DNA of 64,000 nucleotides from Pseudomonas sp. DC1.2 (lineage in GTDB: Bacteria; Pseudomonadota; Gammaproteobacteria; Pseudomonadales; Pseudomonadaceae), in assembly GCF_034351645.1 (NCBI RefSeq), contig NZ_CP133782.1:5424001-5488000 (forward strand), given 5' to 3'. The notes under the pieces were generated by a model. The model saw only the letters and a program-made list of their open reading frames with translations, did no database searches and was not told where the DNA came from. This document shows positions 57,166 to 64,000 of this stretch, piece after piece. How positions within the stretch are numbered: the stretch's first letter is position 1; each line of letters starts with the position of its first letter. Both the position numbers and the translations under genes were made by a program.

Positions 57166-57810
57166 TCAGACACCGAACTGGGTGCGATAGGCTTCAACGG
57201 CGGGCAGGTACTGTTTGAGCTGCGGATCATCGGCCAGGAACTGCAGAACCTGAGTCAGCGAAACGATGCTGACCACCGGAATAGCAAAGTCACGCTCCAC
57301 TTCCTGGATCGCCGACAACTCGCCATTGCCGCGCTCCTGACGGTTCAGGGCAATCAACACGCCGGCCGCCTTGGCGCCGTCCTGAGAAGCGATGATCTCC
57401 ATTACCTCGCGGATTGCAGTGCCAGCGGTGATCACGTCGTCGATGATCAACACGTCGCCGGTCAACGGAGCGCCGACCAGGCTACCCCCTTCGCCGTGAG
57501 CCTTGGCTTCCTTGCGATTGAAACACCACGGCAGATCAAGACCATGGTGTTCGGCCAGCGCGACTGCGGTTGTCGCCGCCAACGGGATGCCTTTGTAGGC
57601 AGGGCCAAACAGAACATCGAAGGAAATGCCGCTCTCGACGATCGCTGCCGCGTAGAAACGACCCAATTGCGCCAGTGCCGAACCGCTGTTGAACAGGCCG
57701 GCATTGAAGAAGTAGGGACTGGTACGCCCGGACTTCAGGGTGAACTCACCGAAGCGCAAAACGCCGCGATCGATGGCAAAACGAATGAAATCGCGCTGAT
57801 ACGCTTGCAT
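57166..57810 (-). CDS. pyrE: Orotate phosphoribosyltransferase
   Basis: 214 residues from ATG 57810. PRPP motif [18 protein letters not shown], the flexible catalytic loop [13 protein letters not shown] and the N-terminal [18 protein letters not shown]. Makes OMP from orotate in pyrimidine synthesis. Divergent from crc, with 82 bases between starts. Confidence 0.97.
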   Translation of the reverse strand: MQAYQRDFIRFAIDRGVLRFGEFTLKSGRTSPYFFNAGLFNSGSALAQLGRFYAAAIVESGISFDVLFGPAYKGIPLAATTAVALAEHHGLDLPWCFNRKEAKAHGEGGSLVGAPLTGDVLIIDDVITAGTAIREVMEIIASQDGAKAAGVLIALNRQERGNGELSAIQEVERDFAIPVVSIVSLTQVLQFLADDPQLKQYLPAVEAYRTQFGV

Positions 57811-57892
57811 GAAAAAAACCCCAAATACCACGGCTTTAGCTAATTAGGTAGACGCCGTGTATCATACACGCACGCGATTTTTGGGGCCATTT

Positions 57893-58672
57893 ATGCGGAT
57901 CATCAGTGTGAACGTCAATGGTATTCAGGCTGCAGTCGAGCGTGGTTTGCTCAGTTGGCTGCAAGCACAGAATGCCGACGTCATCTGCCTGCAGGACACC
58001 CGCGCCTCCGCCTTTGAACTGGACGATCCGGCCTTCCAACTGGATGGCTACTTCCTTTATGCCTGCGAAGCTGAAGTTCCCGCCCAAGGTGGCGTGGCTT
58101 TGTACTCGCGGTTGCAACCGAAGGCAGTCATCAGCGGTCTCGGCTTCGAGACGGCCGACCGCTACGGGCGCTACCTGCAAGCCGATTTCGACAAGGTCAG
58201 CATCGCGACCTTACTGCTCCCTTCAGGGCAGAACGGCGATGAAGATTTGAACCAGAAGTTCAAGCTAATGGACGATTTCGCCCGTTATCTGGATAAACAG
58301 CGGCGCAAACGGCGCGAGTACATTTATTGTGGCTCGCTCTATGTTGCGCAGCAGAAACTGGATATCAAGAACTGGCGCGACAGCCAGCAATCTCCGGGCT
58401 TCCTGGCACCTGAAAGGGCCTGGATGGACGAGATTGTCGGCAATATGGGCTATGTCGATGCCCTGCGTGAAGTCAGCCGTGAAGGCGACCAGTACAGCTG
58501 GTGGCCGGACAACGAACAGGCTGAGATGCTCAACCTTGGCTGGCGTTTTGACTACCAGTTGCTAACGCCGGGTCTGCGCCGCTTTGTACGCAGCGCACGC
58601 CTGCCGCGTCAGCCACGGTTCTCGCAACACGCCCCGCTGATCGTGGACTACGACTGGACGCTGACCATTTAA
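57893..58672 (+). CDS. crc: Catabolite repression control protein Crc
   Basis: 259 residues from ATG 57893. Exonuclease III-like fold (MRIISVNVNGIQAAVERGLL, then VICLQDTRA) but with the usual catalytic glutamate changed to Asp in LQDTRA and other endonuclease residues altered. Crc has no nuclease activity; it stabilises Hfq on A-rich target mRNAs and blocks their translation, giving preferred use of organic acids and amino acids. Divergent from pyrE, as in other pseudomonads. Confidence 0.96.
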   Translation: MRIISVNVNGIQAAVERGLLSWLQAQNADVICLQDTRASAFELDDPAFQLDGYFLYACEAEVPAQGGVALYSRLQPKAVISGLGFETADRYGRYLQADFDKVSIATLLLPSGQNGDEDLNQKFKLMDDFARYLDKQRRKRREYIYCGSLYVAQQKLDIKNWRDSQQSPGFLAPERAWMDEIVGNMGYVDALREVSREGDQYSWWPDNEQAEMLNLGWRFDYQLLTPGLRRFVRSARLPRQPRFSQHAPLIVDYDWTLTI

Positions 58673-58690
58673 GCGTCGTTTCGCAGATGC

Positions 58691-58722
58691 AAAAAAGCCG
58701 ACACTGGATGTCGGCTTTTTTG
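58691..58722. terminator. Bidirectional terminator crc / DUF4870 gene
   Basis: AAAAAAGCCGACA / TGTCGGCTTTTTT with a 6-base loop. Directly follows crc (plus). Confidence 0.92.
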
Positions 58723-58808
58723 TGGCTGATGGGTCAATGCGGCGCTGACCGCTACAGATCAACGGGATACGCACACGCCGATCCACACACGTGAATCGGC
58801 ATCAGTGC

Positions 58809-59177
58809 TTACTTAACCAACCGCCAAGTGAAGGGATAGCGATACGGCAGCCCTTCGTTGGCTTTGATCCCGGCAATGATGGTCAACACCAGCGCACCGA
58901 TCAGGACCAGACCCAGCAAAGCAAACCCGATCAGCACGAACATCAGCAGATAGCAGACGGCCGAAGCAATGGCGACGGTAATCTGAAAGTTCAGCGCTTC
59001 CTTGCCCTGAGCATCAATGAACGGGTCCGTCTCACGCTTCACCTGCCAGAGAATGAGCGGCCCGATCAAGCTACCGAACGGAAACCACATCCCAAGAAAC
59101 GCCGAGAAGTGGCAAAACATCGCCCATTGACGCACCTCGCGACTCGGCGTCGGTACCGGAAGTTGTTCATTGCTCAT
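58809..59177 (-). CDS. DUF4870 membrane protein
   Basis: 122 residues. Three or four membrane segments: AMFCHFSAFLGMWFPFGSLI, LIGPLILWQV and two late helices (AVCYLLMFVLIGFALLGLVL). The WQVKRETDPFIDAQGKEALNFQ loop is typical of DUF4870/Tic20-like small proteins. Function unknown. 30 bases after rph on the same strand, so perhaps co-transcribed. Confidence 0.88.
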   Translation of the reverse strand: MSNEQLPVPTPSREVRQWAMFCHFSAFLGMWFPFGSLIGPLILWQVKRETDPFIDAQGKEALNFQITVAIASAVCYLLMFVLIGFALLGLVLIGALVLTIIAGIKANEGLPYRYPFTWRLVK

Positions 59178-59207
59178 CGTGAGCTCCCTTACTGGACATC
59201 AGAACAA

Positions 59208-59930
59208 TCAGTCCGCCAGCGCGGCTTTCTGCAGTTCGAAAATTTCGTTCATGCCCTTTTTTGCCAGTTCGAGCATGGCGTTCAAGTCTTCAGGCTGGAA
59301 CGGCGCTCCTTCGGCAGTGCCCTGGACTTCAATGAAGCCGCCGGTGCTGGTCATCACCACGTTCAAGTCCGTCTCGGCAGCCGAGTCTTCCGGGTAATCG
59401 AGGTCAAGCACAGGCTCGCCCTGATACATGCCAACCGAAACAGCGGCGATCATTTGCTTGATCGGATCGCCACCTTTCAGGCCACCGCGCTTTTTGATGA
59501 CTTTCAAGGCATCGACCAGTGCGACCATCGCGCCGGTGATGGATGCCGTGCGGGTGCCGCCATCAGCCTGAATCACATCACAGTCGACGTACAAGGTAAT
59601 GTCACCAAGCTTGGTCATGTCCAGCGCAGCGCGCAGGGAACGACCGATCAGACGCTGGATTTCGAGGGTACGGCCGCCTTGCTTGCCGCGACTGGCTTCA
59701 CGCTGGTTACGCTCGCCGGTAGCGCGCGGAAGCATGCCGTATTCGGCCGTCAACCAACCCTGGCCCTGACCTTTGAGAAAGCGCGGCACACCGTTTTCGA
59801 CGCTGACAGTGCAGATGACCTTGGTGTCACCGAACTCGACCAGTACAGATCCCTCGGCGTGTTTGGTGTAGTTGCGGGTAATGCGGATCGAGCGGAGCTG
59901 ATCGGCAACGCGACCACTTGGACGTTTCAT
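59208..59930 (-). CDS. rph: Ribonuclease PH
   Basis: 240 residues from ATG 59930. N-terminal [20 protein letters not shown], phosphate-binding region [12 protein letters not shown] and [20 protein letters not shown]. Phosphorolytic 3' exonuclease that trims tRNA 3' ends. The longer frame upstream is not the family start. Divergent from the YicC-type gene (about 270 bases apart). Confidence 0.96.
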   Translation of the reverse strand: MKRPSGRVADQLRSIRITRNYTKHAEGSVLVEFGDTKVICTVSVENGVPRFLKGQGQGWLTAEYGMLPRATGERNQREASRGKQGGRTLEIQRLIGRSLRAALDMTKLGDITLYVDCDVIQADGGTRTASITGAMVALVDALKVIKKRGGLKGGDPIKQMIAAVSVGMYQGEPVLDLDYPEDSAAETDLNVVMTSTGGFIEVQGTAEGAPFQPEDLNAMLELAKKGMNEIFELQKAALAD

Positions 59931-60198
59931 AAGGGATACCTGTACGGGGACGGAAAACTGCGGGCCATTATAGAGCCGCCGACCAAGAACGGGCACTTCT
60001 AAAAAAAACCCGACCAGTGAAGCCTCTGAGCAAGCCTTCGCCGACGGCCTGCAGCCCTTTGTCATACCGTGTGTTTGGGCGCATTCGCTGCACTGCGCTA
60101 CAATCCTGCGCCTTTACTGCCTGTCGGCTTTAATTCATTGAAATCGGGTCCATGACACCTTTTAGGTGCCACAACGACCTGAATTACGAGGTACCTCC

Positions 60199-61062
60199 AT
60201 GGTGCATAGCATGACCGCCTTCGCCCGGGTCGAGAAAGCCGGCGTCCAGGGCACCCTGAGCTGGGAACTGCGCTCGGTCAACAGCCGCTACCTGGAACCC
60301 CACCTGCGTCTGCCTGAATCGTTTCGCGACCTGGAGGGCGCCGTCCGTGAAGCACTGCGTCAGGGCATCTCTCGAGGCAAACTGGAATGCACACTGCGCT
60401 TTACTGAAGAAAGTACGGGCAAAGCACTGCAAGTCGATCGCGAGCGCGCCGCACAATTGGTCGCAGCCGCCGAAACAATCGCCAGCCTGATCAAGAACCC
60501 AGCGCCGCTGAACCCGCTGGAAGTCCTCGCCTGGCCCGGCGTATTGGTGGCCGATGCAAGCGACCCGCAAGCGTTGAATGCAGAAGCACTGGCGCTGTTT
60601 AACCAAGGCCTGAAAGACCTCAAGGACGGCCGCGCACGTGAAGGCGCTGAGCTGGCACGGCTGATCAGTGATCGCCTGACGTCCATTGAGGAGGACGTAG
60701 TCACATTGCGTGAACTGGTCCCGCAGATGCTGACCACCCAGCGCCAGAAAGTGCTCGACCGCTTTGCCGACATGAAGGCGGACCTGGACCCGCAGCGCCT
60801 GGAACAGGAAATGGTCATGCTCGCCCAAAAGAGCGACGTCGCCGAAGAACTGGATCGCCTGAGCACTCACATCATCGAAGTACGCCGGGTACTCAAGTCC
60901 GGTGGCGCAGCCGGTCGGCGCCTGGACTTCCTGATGCAGGAACTCAACCGCGAAGCCAACACACTGGGCTCCAAAGCCTTCGATCCGCGCAGCACCACGG
61001 CGGCGGTCAACCTCAAAGTGTTGATCGAACAAATGCGCGAACAAGTGCAGAACATTGAGTAA
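60199..61062 (+). CDS. YicC family endoribonuclease
   Basis: 287 residues from ATG 60199 (GAGGTACCTCC before it). N-terminal YicC domain MVHSMTAFARVEKAGVQGTL and SVNSRYLEPHLRLPES; C-terminal DUF1732 with RRLDFLMQELNREANTLGSK, the family signature. YicC of E. coli takes part in RNA decay of the sRNA RyhB. 12 bases before gmk, as usual. Confidence 0.93.
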   Translation: MVHSMTAFARVEKAGVQGTLSWELRSVNSRYLEPHLRLPESFRDLEGAVREALRQGISRGKLECTLRFTEESTGKALQVDRERAAQLVAAAETIASLIKNPAPLNPLEVLAWPGVLVADASDPQALNAEALALFNQGLKDLKDGRAREGAELARLISDRLTSIEEDVVTLRELVPQMLTTQRQKVLDRFADMKADLDPQRLEQEMVMLAQKSDVAEELDRLSTHIIEVRRVLKSGGAAGRRLDFLMQELNREANTLGSKAFDPRSTTAAVNLKVLIEQMREQVQNIE

Positions 61063-61695
<633 letters not shown>

Positions 61696-61696
61696 A

Positions 61697-61800
61697 CAGC
61701 GCTTCCAAAAACCGCTGCAAGCGCTTTAAATTGGCACTTACAGCGCTTTGAAGGGCCTGGTCAAAAAATCAGCGCTTCCCTAATCGCTGGTGATTTTTTA
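61697..61800. repeat. Clustered AGCGCTT repeats and possible terminator after gmk
   Basis: AGCGCTT-like units recur four times (near 61698, 61720, 61742, 61771). The last lies within an A6-CAGCG...CGCTG...T6 structure (61763-61799) that could end transcription, with an internal bulge. No gene is supported in the 167 bases between gmk and rpoZ. Confidence 0.45.
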
Positions 61801-61862
61801 AACTGCTGAGTCCGCTCGCCCAACCGGGCAGCGCGCATATTGCATTCGCTCCGAGGAATACC

Positions 61863-62126
61863 ATGGCCCGCGTAACCGTTGAAGATTGCCTAAACCACGT
61901 GGAAAACCGCTTTGAGCTGGTCATGCTGTCCACCAAGCGTGCCCGTCAACTGGCCACAGGCGGCAAAGAGCCACTGGTTCAGTGGGAAAACGACAAGCCT
62001 ACCGTTGTGGCCCTGCGTGAAATCGCCGAAGGCCTGATGAGCTACGAGGTTATCGCCAACGCTGAAATCATCGAAGACGATCCGCTGTTCGCAGCGTTCG
62101 AGGACGAGTCCAACGAGGCCGTCTAA
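61863..62126 (+). CDS. rpoZ: RNA polymerase omega subunit
   Basis: 87 residues: [20 protein letters not shown] then [12 protein letters not shown], the omega core; acidic tail [17 protein letters not shown]. Assists assembly of beta-prime and forms part of a ppGpp site in proteobacteria. GAGGAATACC before ATG 61863. 57 bases before spoT. Confidence 0.97.
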   Translation: MARVTVEDCLNHVENRFELVMLSTKRARQLATGGKEPLVQWENDKPTVVALREIAEGLMSYEVIANAEIIEDDPLFAAFEDESNEAV

Positions 62127-62183
62127 GTCTATGCCTGGTCGACGTAGCACGGCGCGGGGTCACAGCGAACGGCAGGAGTCATC

Positions 62184-64000
62184 ATGCCGAGCATAGACGC
62201 CCTCGCCGATCGCTTATCGACCTACCTCGGCAAGGACCAGGTCAACCTGGTCCGCCGAGCGTATTTCTACGCCGAACAAGCCCACGATGGCCAACGCCGC
62301 CGCAGCGGCGAGGCTTATGTCACGCACCCTCTCGCGGTGGCGAATATTCTTGCCGACATGCATATGGATCATCAGAGCCTGATGGCGGCCATGCTGCATG
62401 ACGTGATCGAAGACACCGGTATTGCCAAGGAAGCGCTGCAAGCGCAGTTCGGCGAAACCGTGGCCGAACTGGTCGATGGGGTCAGCAAACTGACCCAGAT
62501 GAATTTCGAGACCAAAGCCGAAGCCCAAGCCGAAAACTTCCAGAAAATGGCCATGGCCATGGCCCGCGACATTCGCGTGATCCTGGTCAAGCTGGCAGAC
62601 CGCCTGCACAACATGCGCACGCTGGAAGTGCTGTCCGGCGAGAAACGCCGACGCATCGCCAAGGAAACGCTGGAAATCTATGCGCCCATCGCCAACCGGC
62701 TGGGCATGCACGCCATCCGCATAGAGTTCGAAGACCTCGGCTTCAAAGCGATGCACCCGATGCGTTCCGCGCGGATCTACCAGGCAGTCAAACGCGCCCG
62801 GGGCAACCGTAAGGAAATCGTCAACAAGATCGAAGAGTCCCTCAGCCACTGCCTGGCGATTGATGAAATCCAGGGCGAAGTCAGCGGACGCCAGAAACAC
62901 CTCTACGGCATCTATAAAAAAATGCGCGGCAAGCGTCGGGCCTTCAACGAGATCATGGACGTCTACGCGTTCCGGATCATCGTTGACAAGGTCGACACCT
63001 GCTATCGCGTGCTAGGTGCTGTGCATAATTTGTACAAACCGTTGCCGGGACGCTTCAAGGATTACATCGCGATCCCCAAGGCCAACGGCTACCAGTCGCT
63101 GCATACCACACTGTTCGGCATGCATGGCGTACCGATCGAGATCCAGATCCGCACCCGTGAAATGGAAGAGATGGCCAACAACGGCATCGCTGCCCATTGG
63201 CTGTACAAATCAAGTGGCGATGAGCAGCCAAAAGGCACTCACGCCCGCGCCCGCCAGTGGGTCAAAGGCGTGCTGGAAATGCAGCAGCGTGCCGGCAACT
63301 CCCTCGAATTCATAGAAAGCGTGAAGATCGACCTGTTCCCGGACGAGGTCTACGTGTTCACGCCCAAAGGCCGGATCATGGAGCTGCCCAAAGGCTCCAC
63401 GGCGGTCGACTTCGCTTATGCGGTGCATACCGACGTTGGTAACAGCTGTATTGCCTGCCGGATAAATCGCCGTCTCGCGCCGCTGTCAGAACCGCTGCAA
63501 AGTGGCTCCACGGTCGAGATCGTCAGCGCACCCGGCGCACGGCCGAACCCGGCATGGCTCAACTTCGTGGTGACCGGCAAGGCGCGAACGCACATCCGCC
63601 ATGCACTGAAACTGCAACGCCGCTCCGAGTCCATCAGCCTTGGCGAACGCCTGCTGAACAAAGTGCTGAACGGTTTCGACAGCTCGTTGGAAAAAGTCGC
63701 GGCCGAGCGCGTCAAGGCCATGCTCACCGAGTACCGCCTGGAACTGATCGAGGACCTGCTCGAAGACATCGGCCTTGGCAATCGCATGGCCTACGTCGTC
63801 GCCCGCCGCCTGCTGGGCGAAGGCGAACAGCTGCCGAGCGCAGAAGGCCCGCTGGCGATTCGCGGCACCGAAGGCCTGGTACTCAGCTACGCCAAGTGCT
63901 GTACGCCGATCCCAGGCGACCCGATTGTCGGGCACCTGTCCGCTGGAAAAGGCATGGTCGTCCACCTCGACAACTGCCGCAACATCAGTGAAATCCGCCA
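62184..64000 (+). CDS. spoT: Bifunctional (p)ppGpp synthetase/hydrolase SpoT (3' end outside window)
   Basis: 605 codons visible of about 700; the frame is open to the right edge. Starts at ATG 62184 (GGCAGGAGTCATC before it). HD hydrolase domain: HDVIEDTG with His72, Asp73, Glu76 and Asp77, hence active hydrolase; KLADRLHNMRTL supports this. Synthetase domain with RIIVDKVDTCYRVLG, GRFKDYIAIPKANGYQSLHT and IEIQIRTREMEEMA. TGS domain about 388-450 (VYVFTPKGRIMELPKGSTAVD). The C-terminal ACT domain lies beyond the edge. Controls the stringent response and sits with rpoZ and gmk. Confidence 0.96.
   Translation, partial: MPSIDALADRLSTYLGKDQVNLVRRAYFYAEQAHDGQRRRSGEAYVTHPLAVANILADMHMDHQSLMAAMLHDVIEDTGIAKEALQAQFGETVAELVDGVSKLTQMNFETKAEAQAENFQKMAMAMARDIRVILVKLADRLHNMRTLEVLSGEKRRRIAKETLEIYAPIANRLGMHAIRIEFEDLGFKAMHPMRSARIYQAVKRARGNRKEIVNKIEESLSHCLAIDEIQGEVSGRQKHLYGIYKKMRGKRRAFNEIMDVYAFRIIVDKVDTCYRVLGAVHNLYKPLPGRFKDYIAIPKANGYQSLHTTLFGMHGVPIEIQIRTREMEEMANNGIAAHWLYKSSGDEQPKGTHARARQWVKGVLEMQQRAGNSLEFIESVKIDLFPDEVYVFTPKGRIMELPKGSTAVDFAYAVHTDVGNSCIACRINRRLAPLSEPLQSGSTVEIVSAPGARPNPAWLNFVVTGKARTHIRHALKLQRRSESISLGERLLNKVLNGFDSSLEKVAAERVKAMLTEYRLELIEDLLEDIGLGNRMAYVVARRLLGEGEQLPSAEGPLAIRGTEGLVLSYAKCCTPIPGDPIVGHLSAGKGMVVHLDNCRNISEIR

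Overview
The window is chromosomal backbone from a fluorescent pseudomonad (Pseudomonas fluorescens group). This rests on GC-rich codon use, scattered Pseudomonas-type REP palindromes, genus-typical genes (sutA, crc, algC, pauR, the DUF484 and TIGR02647 proteins), and a gene order that follows the P. aeruginosa chromosome from argH to spoT (known synteny, not computed here). I saw no tRNA, rRNA, CRISPR array, insertion sequence or prophage.

Layout. 0-7 kb: a left-edge reading frame on the minus strand, then argH, a glutathione S-transferase, two small conserved proteins, cyaA and rnk. 7-12.6 kb: cyaY and a DUF1289 gene on the minus strand, divergent from lptM-lysA-dapF-DUF484-xerC-yigB, a tightly packed operon resembling the enterobacterial cya-dapF-xerC-yigB order. 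12.7-18 kb: sutA, a YjbQ-family gene, glnK-amtB (nitrogen sensing and ammonium channel), ubiK and comM. 18-31 kb: a secreted epimerase-like protein, a probable gene remnant, a chemoreceptor, a LysR regulator divergent from a MATE exporter, a GGDEF-EAL protein (proE-like), rep, xpt, a CoA-transferase-like enzyme and a cytochrome c5.

31-39.5 kb: amino acid and polyamine catabolism. pauR-like regulator; dadA-ridA-dadX, where DadA oxidises D-alanine, RidA removes the imine and DadX racemises alanine; the divergent Lrp-type dadR; a pauB-like oxidase; a DUF1127 gene divergent from a MocR regulator. The matching aldehyde dehydrogenase (pauC/kauB) lies at 47-48.5 kb. 39.5-44 kb: a four-gene chaperone-usher fimbrial cluster (pilin, chaperone, usher, minor subunit), the most accessory-looking segment. 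44-50 kb: phospholipase D-family lipoprotein, MFS transporter, aldehyde dehydrogenase, cupin, a small I78-like protein and rpmB-rpmG.

50-64 kb: peptide-binding protein, radC, coaBC-dut, algC, argB, pyrE, crc, a DUF4870 protein, rph, yicC-type RNase, gmk, rpoZ and spoT, which runs off the right edge.

The most useful leads are regulatory or structural: PauR-type palindromes before three polyamine-linked genes, an inverted repeat between the MocR and DUF1127 genes, a stem-loop between pilin and chaperone genes, REP doublets that share their spacer, and a decayed coding fragment. I did not find a convincing wholly new multi-gene system.
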